64,000 nt of DNA from Gammaproteobacteria bacterium (GCA_018819175.1 JAHJQQ010000043.1:1-64000); one strand, 5' to 3'; shown: positions 26,438 through 35,186, counted from the first letter of the stretch. Numbers and translations: made by a program. Notes: generated by a model not told the origin, from the sequence alone.

Positions 26438-26502
26438 TGTAGGAGCGGGCTTGCCCGCGAACAGATGCGCACATACTGTTCGCGGGCAAGCCCGCTCCTA
26501 CA
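26438..26502. repeat. REP-type palindrome TGTAGGAGCGGGCTTGCCCGCGA
   Basis: Two 26-base perfect inverted arms (TGTAGGAGCGGGCTTGCCCG on the left, complement on the right) around 13 bases. The same sequence is the common REP of Pseudomonas and other gammaproteobacteria. A separate CCGGCCTACGCCGGGATGATG palindrome lies just before it at about 26407-26432. It lies between a convergent-free gene pair and may stabilise transcripts. Confidence 0.9.
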
Positions 26503-26513
26503 GACAAAAAACG

Positions 26514-26741
26514 CTAATCTGTTGTGTTAAGGCTGCGCACATACAACGCCTCAACTTTTTCGCGCGCCCAGGGTGTTTTGCGCAGAAATTTCAGACTGGA
26601 TTTGATACTGGGCTCGTGCGTGAAACAATTGATGTTGATGGTTCGCCCAAGTTCATCCCAACCGTAGCGCTCGACCAGCTGCGTCAGCACCTGTTCCAGG
26701 GTCACGCCATGCAAGGGATTCTTAGGCTGAGGTCGGTCCAT
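26514..26741 (-). CDS. VF530-type DNA-binding protein (DUF2132)
   Basis: A 75-residue protein of the VF530/DUF2132 family, with the characteristic NPLHGVTLEQVLTQLVERYG start, WDELGRTININCFTHEPSIK and a conserved C-terminal LRKTPWAREKVEALY. Family members fold as small helical DNA-binding-like proteins; cellular role unknown. Followed closely (18 bases) by the RNA-binding gene on the same strand. Confidence 0.9.
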   Translation of the reverse strand: MDRPQPKNPLHGVTLEQVLTQLVERYGWDELGRTININCFTHEPSIKSSLKFLRKTPWAREKVEALYVRSLNTTD

Positions 26742-26759
26742 TTCGCAAATCAGAAAGAG

Positions 26760-27044
26760 TTATTCCGCGTCTGGACGTGGTTTCTTGGCCGCACTAGCCG
26801 TATCGCTTGTTTCAGCCTTTTTGACGCGAATGATATTACCGCCGACATCCTTGGCATTCAGCTCCTTGATCGCCACCTTGGCCTCACCGACCAGGGGCAT
26901 TTCAACAAAACCGAAGCCTTTGGAGATCCTGGTCGCCTTGTCGATCACCACCGTGCAGGACTGCACCTTGCCATAGACCTTGAACAAGTCCAGCAAGTCT
27001 TCATCTGTCGTAGTCCGGGCCAGATTGCGCACCAGAATTTTCAT
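26760..27044 (-). CDS. RRM-type RNA-binding protein
   Basis: A 94-residue single RNA-recognition-motif protein. RNP2 is KILVRNLA at 2-9 and RNP1 is KGFGFVEM at 42-49, with the aromatic residues expected to stack on RNA bases. A short Lys/Ala/Pro tail follows. Such proteins are known in cyanobacteria and many proteobacteria. The ATG at 27044 begins the first beta strand. Likely co-transcribed with the DUF2132 gene. Confidence 0.92.
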   Translation of the reverse strand: MKILVRNLARTTTDEDLLDLFKVYGKVQSCTVVIDKATRISKGFGFVEMPLVGEAKVAIKELNAKDVGGNIIRVKKAETSDTASAAKKPRPDAE

Positions 27045-27162
27045 AATTTCACCCGTATTGAATTCAGACAGAAAGTATCATGCGATAGATAGGTATTCAT
27101 GCGGAGTATGCAGGAACCGCAACCTTGCCTCCATCACTTTCTATGTCACCGCGGCCCTGCGA

Positions 27163-27870
27163 CTAGGGCATCTCTTGTCCTTTTTCGATAGGACCGTAAG
27201 GATCGTCACGGTGTTTGTCATGATAATGCATGCGGTACTGAGTGAAGCGCTTCAGATCATCGAAATGCATAAAGGGATTGCCGGCGACCTGTTCGCGCAA
27301 GGTTGAAGTCTCGGCGATGGAATAATTATGGCCGGGGCGGATCAGTATTTCGTCCGGCAATTTCTCGCGCATATCTTTCAATGTCCAGAACATCTGTTCG
27401 GGATCACCGCCGCGCAAGTCGCAGCGACCACAACCGTAGACGAACAAGGTGTCGCCAGTGATCAGGTCGTTACCGAGCTGATAGCAGGCAGAGCCTGGTG
27501 TATGACCCGGCGTGTGGAGGATTTTGATGTCGGTATCGCCGACGCTGATGCGATCACCACCGTGATGCAACGTTGGCACGTCCAGATACTGCCCCCAGAA
27601 CTGGGCCTCGGGTTTCAGCAAATGCACCTGTGCGTCGAAACTCCCAAGCAGTTCTTCGATGCCGTTGATGTGATCGTGGTGACTGTGGGTAAGCAATATA
27701 TCGGTGATGGTCACACCACGCTCGCGGGCGAGACTGATGATTTCTTTCACATCCCAGGCGGGATCGACAACGGCGGCGCGCCGGGTTGCCTGATCTTCGA
27801 TCAGATAGACGAAGTTCGCCATCGGGCCGAGTTCGAGGGCGTGGATGCGGTGGGGTGCGTCCTGTTGCAT
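27163..27870 (-). CDS. Metallo-beta-lactamase-fold hydrolase, glyoxalase II-like
   Basis: A 235-residue MBL-fold enzyme. The metal motif is T-H62-S-H64-H-D66-H67, followed by HTPGHTPGSACYQ and GDTLFVYGCGRCDLRGGDPE. The latter resembles hydroxyacylglutathione hydrolases and ETHE1-type persulfide dioxygenases. The C-terminal substrate-binding domain of GloB is shortened. A role in glutathione thioester or glutathione persulfide turnover is likely; which of the two is not settled. Start 27870 has CAGGAG 10 bases upstream; the longer frame is not needed. Confidence 0.88.
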   Translation of the reverse strand: MQQDAPHRIHALELGPMANFVYLIEDQATRRAAVVDPAWDVKEIISLARERGVTITDILLTHSHHDHINGIEELLGSFDAQVHLLKPEAQFWGQYLDVPTLHHGGDRISVGDTDIKILHTPGHTPGSACYQLGNDLITGDTLFVYGCGRCDLRGGDPEQMFWTLKDMREKLPDEILIRPGHNYSIAETSTLREQVAGNPFMHFDDLKRFTQYRMHYHDKHRDDPYGPIEKGQEMP

Positions 27871-27903
27871 GCTCGCTTTGCTCCTGTCCGTGTTGGAACT
27901 TAT

Positions 27904-28011
27904 TCTCGCGCAAAGACGCCAAGGCGCCAAGAGTTAAAACCAAAAACCAGTTATCGCTATGAAGCCAATACCCATTCATTTATCTTTGCGCTTTGGCGAC
28001 TTTGCGCGAGA
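27904..28011. repeat. Imperfect inverted repeat TCTCGCGCAAAG…CTTTGCGCGAGA
   Basis: Arms at 27904-27932 and 27983-28011 share TCTCGCGCAAAGnCGCCAA in opposite orientation around a 50-base A/T-richer centre. A fragment of the same arm occurs at about 13136-13152. It fills the space between the divergent MBL and cupin genes, so it could contain their promoters. Confidence 0.75.
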
Positions 28012-28025
28012 CTAATATTACAACC

Positions 28026-28391
28026 ATGAAAACCCACATCATCCATCCCGATCCTGCCTTGGAATACGCTTTCATCGAAGGCTGCAGCATCCTGGAAAGC
28101 TGGAACAATGCGGATGATCCGCACGCTTCTATTGCACGGGCGAGGGTCGCACCGGGCGTGACCACGCGCCGGCATGCGCTCACAGGCGTGACGGAGCGTT
28201 ATCTGATACTGAGTGGCGTGGGAGAGGTTGAAGTTGGCGAGATGTCACCGGAGCGCGTGCAGGCCGGAGATGTCGTGGTTATACCTGCCGGCGTGCGCCA
28301 ACGCATCACGAACACGGGAAATGATGATCTGCTGTTCTACGCGATTTGCACGCCGCGTTTCACGCCGGCCTGTTATGCCGCGTTGGACTGA
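28026..28391 (+). CDS. Small cupin-domain protein
   Basis: A 121-residue single-domain cupin. The first cupin motif reads ARVAPGVTTRRHALTGVTERYLILSG, with one ligand histidine, and the second is GDVVVIPAGVRQRITNTGNDDL. Only some of the usual metal ligands are present (the second-motif histidine appears replaced by arginine), so catalytic activity is uncertain. It overlaps the convergent HHH gene by 19 bases. Confidence 0.88.
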   Translation: MKTHIIHPDPALEYAFIEGCSILESWNNADDPHASIARARVAPGVTTRRHALTGVTERYLILSGVGEVEVGEMSPERVQAGDVVVIPAGVRQRITNTGNDDLLFYAICTPRFTPACYAALD

Positions 28392-29029
28392 GGCTTGGAA
28401 TTGTTGCCGTGCAATCCGAATTGCAGACGTAGTTTGCGCAACGTGGCCTGACCAATACCGTCAATCGCTAACAGGCGCGCATCGTCACAACCACGTATCT
28501 GATCGCCGCTGCGGAAGCCTGCACTGTAAAGCGTCCGCGCGATACGCACATTGATGCCGGCGTCCTTGACGGCTCGGAAAAATTGCTTGGGATCGGTTGC
28601 TGGCTGTGGCTTGCCTTGAACAGCCAGACGGGGAGCCTGAGCCGCTGCACAGGGCGGAATTGATACGGCTGCTTTGACTTGAGCCGGCACGGTAACAGCC
28701 GGCTCAGTGCGGGATATTAGCTTGCGACGCGGCAATGCACTGGTCGCACTCATTCCAGTGGCCGCCAGAAAATGGCGCGCCGCAACCAACAACAACATCG
28801 CGGCGATCAGTTGCGCCAGGCTTTCGTTGGGCGATGCATCGAAGACGACACAATGCGTGGCAAGTCCCGCCGCCCAGGCGACACAGAGGCTGGCAAAGAT
28901 GGCAAAACCGGCTGACCACAATTGCCCATCCCGGCGTGGCAGATAGCGCCGGCCGGTCTGTAATAACCAGGCACCCAATTCATCAAACCAGGTGCGGTCG
29001 TAATACATGTCGTCGTGGGGAAGCTGCAT
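28373..29029 (-). CDS. Membrane protein with C-terminal helix-hairpin-helix domain
   Basis: A 218-residue protein with two hydrophobic helices (about 38-62 and 70-92), a Pro/Ala-rich linker, and a C-terminal helix-hairpin-helix-like domain (150-210) with AGINVRIARTLYSAGFRSGDQI and LLAIDGIGQATLRKLRLQFG. The latter is typical of non-specific DNA binding. A membrane-tethered DNA-binding protein is suggested; function unknown. The 3' end overlaps the convergent cupin gene. Confidence 0.78.
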   Translation of the reverse strand: MQLPHDDMYYDRTWFDELGAWLLQTGRRYLPRRDGQLWSAGFAIFASLCVAWAAGLATHCVVFDASPNESLAQLIAAMLLLVAARHFLAATGMSATSALPRRKLISRTEPAVTVPAQVKAAVSIPPCAAAQAPRLAVQGKPQPATDPKQFFRAVKDAGINVRIARTLYSAGFRSGDQIRGCDDARLLAIDGIGQATLRKLRLQFGLHGNNSKPQSNAA

Positions 29030-29318
29030 CTTGTATTGTCTCTTGCCTGCACCTGACTATCCCAAATCACCTTCATATCGGCTGTGACGCATGCCGCAAT
29101 CTCGGCGCCGACATCAGACTTGCTTTTGGTAGCGGCTACAGACGGCCGAATATTTACCCAACGCGCAAGCGCGTTTTTGTTTCCCGATGGCAGTCATTTT
29201 CTTAGCCTCTATAAAGCCGTGCAGGACTTGGCATAGGATCAAAGAGTTGAAATGGTCGCACATGGACGGCACCATTGACTCAGTCCGCCAGCCTTTCTGG
29301 CCTAAGGAATCCAGATTC

Positions 29319-29903
29319 ATGCAAATGCCCGAACAGGCCGTGTTCACTCGGATTTTGCTGGAGATTCTGCAGCCGCACCCGGAAGGGTTAAGCGAATACG
29401 AACTGTTGCAGCGTTTGCGCAGCGATGAGCGCATTGATATCGAGCAGAATCGTCTGGATGATTCTCATGATCTGTTCCGGACCCATTTCCTGCTGTTCCA
29501 TCATCTGTATCAGCTGCGCACAAGATTACGCACCGAACAGGTCGGCGATCTGGATATCCATACCCTGAAAATTTGTTTGCTGCCTTGGGTTGAATCCACA
29601 CCACAGGCCCTGGCGCAGCCCGACCCGCTGGGTGTCTATTACCTTGATCTCGACAATCTGACAGGCACGACACGGGCCCACGTTGATGATCTGCTGGGGC
29701 GGTTCTGGGCTCGCTATGGCCGCTATGATCGTCGCGCCGAGGCGCTTGCCGTTCTGGAATTACCGATTGAAGCCGACGCCGAGACCATCCGGCTTCAGTA
29801 CCGCCGGCTGGCCATGCAGCATCACCCCGACCGCGGTGGCGATCAGGTGCGTCTGCAGGCCATCAACGCGGCCATGGCTGTGCTTGATCCACGCAAGCAG
29901 TAG
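29319..29903 (+). CDS. DnaJ-related protein with C-terminal J domain
   Basis: A 194-residue protein of the DNAJ_related family: an N-terminal helical domain (about 1-125, with FRTHFLLFHHLYQLRTRLR) followed by a short J domain (about 140-194) with the HPD motif in MQHHPDRGGD that stimulates DnaK ATPase. Start 29319 (MQMPEQAVF) is preferred over upstream ATGs because the extra residues do not look conserved. A palindromic repeat follows the stop codon directly. Confidence 0.85.
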   Translation: MQMPEQAVFTRILLEILQPHPEGLSEYELLQRLRSDERIDIEQNRLDDSHDLFRTHFLLFHHLYQLRTRLRTEQVGDLDIHTLKICLLPWVESTPQALAQPDPLGVYYLDLDNLTGTTRAHVDDLLGRFWARYGRYDRRAEALAVLELPIEADAETIRLQYRRLAMQHHPDRGGDQVRLQAINAAMAVLDPRKQ

Positions 29904-29907
29904 CACC

Positions 29908-29983
29908 GTAAGGTGTGGTGAGCGCAGCGAACCGCACCAATGGGGAGGCAATGGTGCGGTTCGCTGCGCTCACCACAGCCTAC
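29908..29983. repeat. Perfect palindromic repeat GTGGTGAGCGCAGCGAACCGCACCA
   Basis: Arms GTAAGGTGTGGTGAGCGCAG and its near-complement flank an 11-base centre (ATGGGGAGGCA). Each arm is about 32 bases. Starts 5 bases after the DnaJ-related stop. Similar sequences are dispersed in many gammaproteobacterial genomes; here a single copy is seen. Confidence 0.85.
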
Positions 29984-30069
29984 AGACACATCCGCACCGA
30001 TAAATTCCTGAGGCACGCTTGGCCGCCGCTGTGCCAGAATGCGCTACTTTCGACGACCCCGTAAGACTC

Positions 30070-30639
30070 ATGAGCGCACCGAAACTCGTGCTATATCCAA
30101 CCGCCGCGGATACATACCTGGCTGGCCCGGCGCTGCGCCACGCCTTGGAAAAACTCAATTTCATCAGTACACAGTTCCAGCTTGATGGACAGTCCCATTA
30201 CCACACAGGGCCCGCCTTTCTGGACCACATCAGTTTTCTCGGCTGTTCTCCAGCCATTGCATTGGAAGCACCGACTCAGGATGCCGAGTCAGCCGCGCGT
30301 ACCGGTCGATTCTGTCATCTGCACTTGCATGAGGCGACCAAGCTCCCCCGATTGCGGATCCGGCCCGGCCAACGACCGCGCTGCCGCCAGTGCCGTACCG
30401 ATATCGAGCCGGAATCCCTCCTCTCACTGAATTCCGCGTCCGTGACACTGAACTGCCCCGGCTGCCGGCGCGAAATCGAGCCGGAACGGCTGAATTGGCG
30501 TCAATCCGGTGCTATAGCACGGATATTTCTGGATATATGGGGTATTCACAATGGCGAGGCGGTACCCGGTGATCTACTGTTACAGCAACTGGGCCACACC
30601 ACCAGCGGACGTTGGGACTTTTTTTATATTGAAGACTGA
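30070..30639 (+). CDS. Conserved protein with zinc-ribbon motif, function unknown
   Basis: A 189-residue soluble protein. The N-terminal 80 residues include FLDHISFLGCSPAIALEAPT, and the middle has a zinc ribbon with C105-x2-C108 and C129-x2-C132. The C terminus ends LGHTTSGRWDFFYIED. No catalytic motif recognised. The start at 30070 (MSAPKLVLYP) is preferred over the ATG 51 bases upstream. I infer a metal-bound structural fold; no function is claimed. Confidence 0.8.
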   Translation: MSAPKLVLYPTAADTYLAGPALRHALEKLNFISTQFQLDGQSHYHTGPAFLDHISFLGCSPAIALEAPTQDAESAARTGRFCHLHLHEATKLPRLRIRPGQRPRCRQCRTDIEPESLLSLNSASVTLNCPGCRREIEPERLNWRQSGAIARIFLDIWGIHNGEAVPGDLLLQQLGHTTSGRWDFFYIED

Positions 30640-30748
30640 TAAAACCTGCGGATGAATCACACCCTTAGGGTATGCGAGAATGCGTCCCTACCGAATCGTG
30701 CTGAATCGACCGAGGCCCGGCTAGCGCCAGGGCCGGAGGCAATACCCC

Positions 30749-31051
30749 ATGTACGCTGAAGAAATCTCGCAAGAAGAGCGCATCCTGCGCATGATGAAGA
30801 AGGTGTTGACGGATGTCGCGAAAGACACCCATGCCAAACCCGGCTTCCGCCATAGCCTGTCAGAGGGTACCGTGCAGGGGATTCGCGAATGCCTGGCGCT
30901 GATTTCCGCGCGTGAACGTGAACTCGCCGAGGCTGGCGGACGCGCCATGAACATGCGCCCGCATTTCATTGACGAACCCAAGAAGACCGTTGTCATCCCG
31001 CTCAGCGCCACAGGCCTGAAAAAGACCAAACCGGCGAATGAAGACCAGTAG
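30749..31051 (+). CDS. Small conserved protein, function unknown
   Basis: A 100-residue, strongly helical and charged protein (MYAEEISQEERILRMMKKVL start, then a GTVQGIRECLALISARERELAE helix) and a basic C terminus. No signal peptide or membrane helix. GGAGG stands 9 bases before the ATG. It precedes the MbcA/ParS-like gene by about 100 bases on the same strand. Family not recognised. Confidence 0.75.
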   Translation: MYAEEISQEERILRMMKKVLTDVAKDTHAKPGFRHSLSEGTVQGIRECLALISARERELAEAGGRAMNMRPHFIDEPKKTVVIPLSATGLKKTKPANEDQ

Positions 31052-31154
31052 GTCGGGATTCGCAGTCTCGACTTAAACAACGTATTGACCCGGGTTTCTG
31101 GCCCGGCAGCTGAAACTCACAGATAGTGCGTTTAGCGCATTTGAGGACATTGTC

Positions 31155-31577
31155 ATGAGTGATTTTTCCAAGGCCACCCAGGAAGACCGCCTCCACCTGA
31201 CCCGTAGCATCATTGGCATGCTCGAGGGCTGGGGCATTGGCGGACCGGAATTGGTGACCATCCTTGCACTACCGGACGACACGGGGCCACTGACCATACG
31301 GAAATTTCAGATGGACACCCCGTTTCCGGATGATCCCGATGTACTGGAGCGCATCGAGCATCTGATCGGTATCGCCGACGCCCTGCGTACTACCTTCCCT
31401 CATAACCCGCAGATGGGCCCGCTGTGGATGCATCGCCGTAACAAACATTTCCGCCGCCGTACGCCGGTGGCCTTGATGCTGGAAGATGGACTGTCGGGCG
31501 TGATCGCGGTACGCACCCATCTCGACTGTTCGTTTGCCTGGGCCAGTTCGGGTTCAACCGCCGGCGCGAATCCCTAA
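31155..31577 (+). CDS. MbcA/ParS/Xre antitoxin-like toxin-binding domain protein
   Basis: A 140-residue protein similar to the C-terminal toxin-binding domain of Xre/MbcA/ParS (DUF2384) antitoxins: a helix GMLEGWGIGGPELVTILALP, a variable middle, then RIEHLIGIADALRTTFP and a final module with WMHRRNKHFRRRTPVALMLE DG-type ending typical of the family. No RES-domain toxin gene lies on either side, so it is either an orphan antitoxin or serves another role. Start is supported by GAGGA 7 bases upstream. Confidence 0.75.
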   Translation: MSDFSKATQEDRLHLTRSIIGMLEGWGIGGPELVTILALPDDTGPLTIRKFQMDTPFPDDPDVLERIEHLIGIADALRTTFPHNPQMGPLWMHRRNKHFRRRTPVALMLEDGLSGVIAVRTHLDCSFAWASSGSTAGANP

Positions 31578-31596
31578 CTAGCCGCGGATTCAGCCC

Positions 31597-31630
31597 AAAA
31601 AACCCCGCTGCATAGGCGGGGTTTTTGTTT
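31597..31630. terminator. Bidirectional terminator
   Basis: CCCCGC (31603-31608) pairs with GCGGGG (31616-31621), with A-run on the left and TTTTTG on the right. It sits between the convergent MbcA-like gene and purT and can serve both. Confidence 0.85.
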
Positions 31631-31651
31631 GTGGTGGTGCGATGGCTCAAA

Positions 31652-32851
31652 TCATCTCTGCACAGGCCGTACCTTTGCGGCGACCAGCTTGGCGTGGATT
31701 CGCGCCGTGTCAGTGTCATCGGCACAGGCCAGTGCCACGCCCATGCGTCGGCGTTCGAACGACTCCGGCTTGCCGAACAAGCGCAGATCCGATTCGGGTA
31801 CCCGTAATGCCTCGGCCACGCCCTCGAAGGCAATACCCACTGCATCCATACCGCCATAGATCACCGCACTCGCGCCGGGACGCCGCAACGCGACCGACAC
31901 CGGCAGGCCTAGAATCGCGCGTGCGTGCAGGTCGAATTCACTCTGCAGCTGACTGGCCATGGTCACCATCCCGGTATCGTGCGGGCGAGGACTTACTTCA
32001 CTGAACCAGACCTGATCGCCCTTCACGAACAGCTCGACACCGAATAATCCGCGCCCGCCCAGATTCGCGGTGACTGCGCCGGCGATCTCCTGCGCACGCG
32101 CGAGTGCTGCGGCGGCCATGGGTTGCGGCTGCCAGGATTCGACATAGTCGCCCTTGACCTGAACATGCCCGATCGGCTCGCAGAAATCCGTTCGGACTTC
32201 GCCATCGGCGCCGAGCGAGCGAACTGTCAGCAGCGTGATCTCAAAATCGAAATCTATACGTTCTTCGACAATCACGCGACCACGGTTCACACGCCCGCCC
32301 TGCAGGGCATAGTTCCAGGCGGCTTCGATATTGTCCGGCCCATCGACCGCTGACTGCCCCTTACCGGACGACGACATTACTGGCTTGATGATGCAGGGAT
32401 AGCCGGTCACGTTTGCGGCGGCGGCACGCAAATCGTCCAGGTTATCGGCAAAGGCATAGCGCGACGTGGGCAACCCCAGTTCTTCCGCCGCCAGACGCCG
32501 AATGCCTTCGCGGTTCATGGTGAGCTGCGCGGCGCGGGCGGTGGGAATGACCTCGGCGAGACCCGCTGCTTCAATCTGCACCAGTGCCTCGGTGGCGATG
32601 GCTTCGATCTCGGGCACGATCAGCTGCGGCCGCTCCTGTTCGACCAGCGCACGCAGGGCGGCGGGATCGGCCATATTGATAGTATGCGAGCGATGCGCCA
32701 CCTGATGGCCCGGCGCATCGGGGTAGCGATCCACGGCGATAACCTCCACGCCCAGCCGCTGCAGGGCAATGATGACTTCCTTGCCGAGTTCGCCACTACC
32801 CAACAACATCACACGTGTCGCTGTCGCAGACAGCGGGGTACCCAAACGCAT
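31652..32851 (-). CDS. purT: Formate-dependent phosphoribosylglycinamide formyltransferase
   Basis: Adds formate to GAR using ATP in purine synthesis, the folate-independent alternative to PurN. A 399-residue ATP-grasp enzyme: N-terminal LLGSGELGKEVIIALQRLGV (residues 15-34), VPEIEAIATEAL, the ATP-grasp loop VMSSSGKGQSAV near 155-165, and metal ligands in VNLGGRGLFGVELFV and VSPRPHDTGMVT. The ATG 32851 follows GGAGGAG. Transcribed alone, away from other pur genes. Confidence 0.96.
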   Translation of the reverse strand: MRLGTPLSATATRVMLLGSGELGKEVIIALQRLGVEVIAVDRYPDAPGHQVAHRSHTINMADPAALRALVEQERPQLIVPEIEAIATEALVQIEAAGLAEVIPTARAAQLTMNREGIRRLAAEELGLPTSRYAFADNLDDLRAAAANVTGYPCIIKPVMSSSGKGQSAVDGPDNIEAAWNYALQGGRVNRGRVIVEERIDFDFEITLLTVRSLGADGEVRTDFCEPIGHVQVKGDYVESWQPQPMAAAALARAQEIAGAVTANLGGRGLFGVELFVKGDQVWFSEVSPRPHDTGMVTMASQLQSEFDLHARAILGLPVSVALRRPGASAVIYGGMDAVGIAFEGVAEALRVPESDLRLFGKPESFERRRMGVALACADDTDTARIHAKLVAAKVRPVQR

Positions 32852-33143
32852 CGTGCTCTCCTCCATGGTATCCAGTGCCGGCCCAAGCCGGTCCAGCAAG
32901 CCGTATTGTCCGGTTAATTGTCACAAAAAGCACACAAACCACCCATTAAGTTATGCCCCCTGGCGCCGTTACAAGGTCATTGTCAGATCTGACATTAGTC
33001 ATATCTGTGCCAAAGCAGCCGCACTTCAGGGAAAGATCGCACCGTATCCAGAGAGTCCTTCTGGTGCATCGGTTGTTATCCAAAACAATACCTGACAACG
33101 CCTTGTGGCGTCGCAGCGGGTTGATGAAGCTGAGGATCACTGC

Positions 33144-34001
33144 ATGAAGGTTCAAGCATTTTTCGACGATGGTCGCACCTTTACCATGACCTACGTCGTT
33201 TACGATGAGGCCAGCAAAGACGCTATCGTCATCGACCCCGTCCTGGATCTGGACACCACCCCCTGGCGTACTTTTACAGACTCGATTGAGAAGGTCGCGC
33301 AATTTGTCGCCGAACTGGGTTTACATGTGCACTGGGTACTGGATACCCATGTCCATGCTGACCATCTCTCGGGCGCACACGAACTTAAGGCCCGTTTCAA
33401 CTCCAAAGCCGCCATCGGCAGCAACATTGCCGTGATCCAGGAGATCTTCAAAGGCGCCTTCAATCTGGCCAAGGATTTCCCCACCGACGGACGCCAATTC
33501 GATCAATTACTGAAAGATGGCGATGTGATTGAGGCCGGCACGTTGAAACTTGAAGTGATGCATACCCCGGGACATACGCCGGCCTGCAACACCTACAAAA
33601 TCGGTGGCGCACTCTTTACCGGCGATGTGTTGTTCATACCGGACATCGGCGTGGCCCGCTGCGATTTCCCGCGCGGCAGTGCGCAGGACCTGTATCGCTC
33701 GGTCACACAGCGCCTCTATAGCCTGCCCGACGAAACGCCCGTATACGTGGGCCACGACTATCCGAACGGCCGTGAAGCCCGCCACATGACCACGATCGGC
33801 GAGTCCAAGAAGAGCAATGTGGATCTGCCGGAAGGTATCAGCGAAGAGGAATTTGTCAGCAACATCACTACGCGCGACAAGAAACTCTCCGCGCCCCGGC
33901 TGTTGTTCCCCAGCCTCCAGGTCAACATCAATGCCGGTGTGTTGCCCGCAGCGGAAAACAACGAGGTCAGCTACCTCAAAATCCCTTTGAATTTCCTGTA
34001 A
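33144..34001 (+). CDS. Persulfide-dioxygenase-type MBL hydrolase (ETHE1/Blh-like)
   Basis: A 285-residue MBL-fold protein. The metal motif is T-H69-V-H71-A-D73-H74 and is followed by HTPGHTPACNTYKIG, GDVLFIPDIGVARCDFPRGS and YVGHDYP. This pattern is that of the ETHE1/Blh group, in which one iron is used to oxidise glutathione persulfide to sulfite. The next gene, 45 bases downstream, carries a rhodanese domain that could provide or accept persulfide. The start at 33144 begins MKVQAFFDDG as in relatives. The 292-base gap before it shows no other feature. Confidence 0.88.
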   Translation: MKVQAFFDDGRTFTMTYVVYDEASKDAIVIDPVLDLDTTPWRTFTDSIEKVAQFVAELGLHVHWVLDTHVHADHLSGAHELKARFNSKAAIGSNIAVIQEIFKGAFNLAKDFPTDGRQFDQLLKDGDVIEAGTLKLEVMHTPGHTPACNTYKIGGALFTGDVLFIPDIGVARCDFPRGSAQDLYRSVTQRLYSLPDETPVYVGHDYPNGREARHMTTIGESKKSNVDLPEGISEEEFVSNITTRDKKLSAPRLLFPSLQVNINAGVLPAAENNEVSYLKIPLNFL

Positions 34002-34046
34002 TCAAGAATTTGTCTGGCCTTACCCCCGCCCGAGGAGAATGTCATC

Positions 34047-35174
34047 ATGATGAGCGTCAAACTGGATCGTGTACTGGATAGCCTGTCACGCAATTATCAG
34101 CCCTTCACGCTGTTGTCGCGCGAACGTCTGTCTGAAGTTGTGAACATTGTGCGTTTCGTGGAAATGCGCAAAGGCGAAATCTTCCAGATCACCGGTGGCA
34201 AAGGTCACGACTACCTGTTTGTGGTCGAAGGTCAGCTGGAGATCATCTACTCCGGCGCCATCAAGTCCATTGCCGGCGCCGAGGACACTCGCAAGCGCCC
34301 GGTACTGCTGCCGCCTTCACCGAGCACCAGCACTCTGGTCGCCAAGCAAGACTGCATCATCTGCCATGCCGATCGCGATCTGCTCGACAAACTGATCTCC
34401 TGGGACGAAGTCGTCCACATGATGGAAGATACCGATACCGAGATGTATCACCTCATGGAGCAGGTGCGCAACTCACTGGTGTTCCGTCGCCTGCCGCTGG
34501 AAACCGTGGAAATGGCCTTCAAACGTATGAAGTGCCAGGACGTGAAGAAGGGCCAGGAGGTCATCAAGCAGGGCGACCACGGCGATGCCTATTACATCAT
34601 CACCGCCGGTACCGCCGAGGTCTATCAGCGTGGTGTGTATGACGACAAGCAGCACAAGGTCGCCGATATCAAGGAAGGCGACGCCTTCGGTTGCGAGGCA
34701 CTTATTTCCGGCAGCACGCGTAACGAAACCGTGCGCATGACCTCTGACGGCACCGTGTTGGTCTTGGATAAGGAAGCGTTCGAAGAGCTGATCAGCACTT
34801 CACTGATCAAAACCGTGCACCCGAGCGTGGCTAAGACCATGTTGGAGACCGGTTACGACCTGATCGACGTGCGCTATTCCGAAGAATTCGATGAGCACCA
34901 TATTCCCGGCGCCAATCTGATTCCGCTGTTTGAATTGCGTAATCGCATATGTGAGCTCGACAAGAGCAGGAAATACATCGTGTATTGCCATGGTGGTGCC
35001 CGCAGTGCCGTGGCCACATTGATCCTCACGCAGAATCAGCTTGATGTGGTGTCACTGGAAGGCGGTATTCGCAGCTGGCCGTTTGAGACCCAGAGCATTT
35101 ACGAAAAGGAAATCGTTAACAAAGAGACCGAGGCTGAAACTCCAGTCGCCGCCAAAAAGGCGTCTGCCGCCTAA
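34047..35174 (+). CDS. Tandem cyclic-nucleotide-binding domains fused to a rhodanese
   Basis: A 375-residue cytoplasmic protein. First cNMP-binding-like domain (about 10-125, FVEMRKGEIFQITGGKGHDYLF), second (about 145-255, with VKKGQEVIKQGDHGDAYYII and GDAFGCEALISG), then a rhodanese domain (265-350) with active-site C314 in YCHGGARSAVA. A Lys/Ala-rich tail ends it. Lies 45 bases behind the persulfide-dioxygenase-like gene, so the pair is probably one unit in which nucleotide state could gate sulfur transfer. Whether the pockets bind cAMP, c-di-GMP or nothing is not visible. Confidence 0.9.
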   Translation: MMSVKLDRVLDSLSRNYQPFTLLSRERLSEVVNIVRFVEMRKGEIFQITGGKGHDYLFVVEGQLEIIYSGAIKSIAGAEDTRKRPVLLPPSPSTSTLVAKQDCIICHADRDLLDKLISWDEVVHMMEDTDTEMYHLMEQVRNSLVFRRLPLETVEMAFKRMKCQDVKKGQEVIKQGDHGDAYYIITAGTAEVYQRGVYDDKQHKVADIKEGDAFGCEALISGSTRNETVRMTSDGTVLVLDKEAFEELISTSLIKTVHPSVAKTMLETGYDLIDVRYSEEFDEHHIPGANLIPLFELRNRICELDKSRKYIVYCHGGARSAVATLILTQNQLDVVSLEGGIRSWPFETQSIYEKEIVNKETEAETPVAAKKASAA

Positions 35175-35186
35175 GTTACTGACAAC

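Noticed and set aside
27163..27930. Annotating the 27163 gene as glyoxalase II outright
   Set aside because: The C-terminal substrate domain is shortened and the ETHE1 group shares the same motifs, so only an MBL-fold call is safe.
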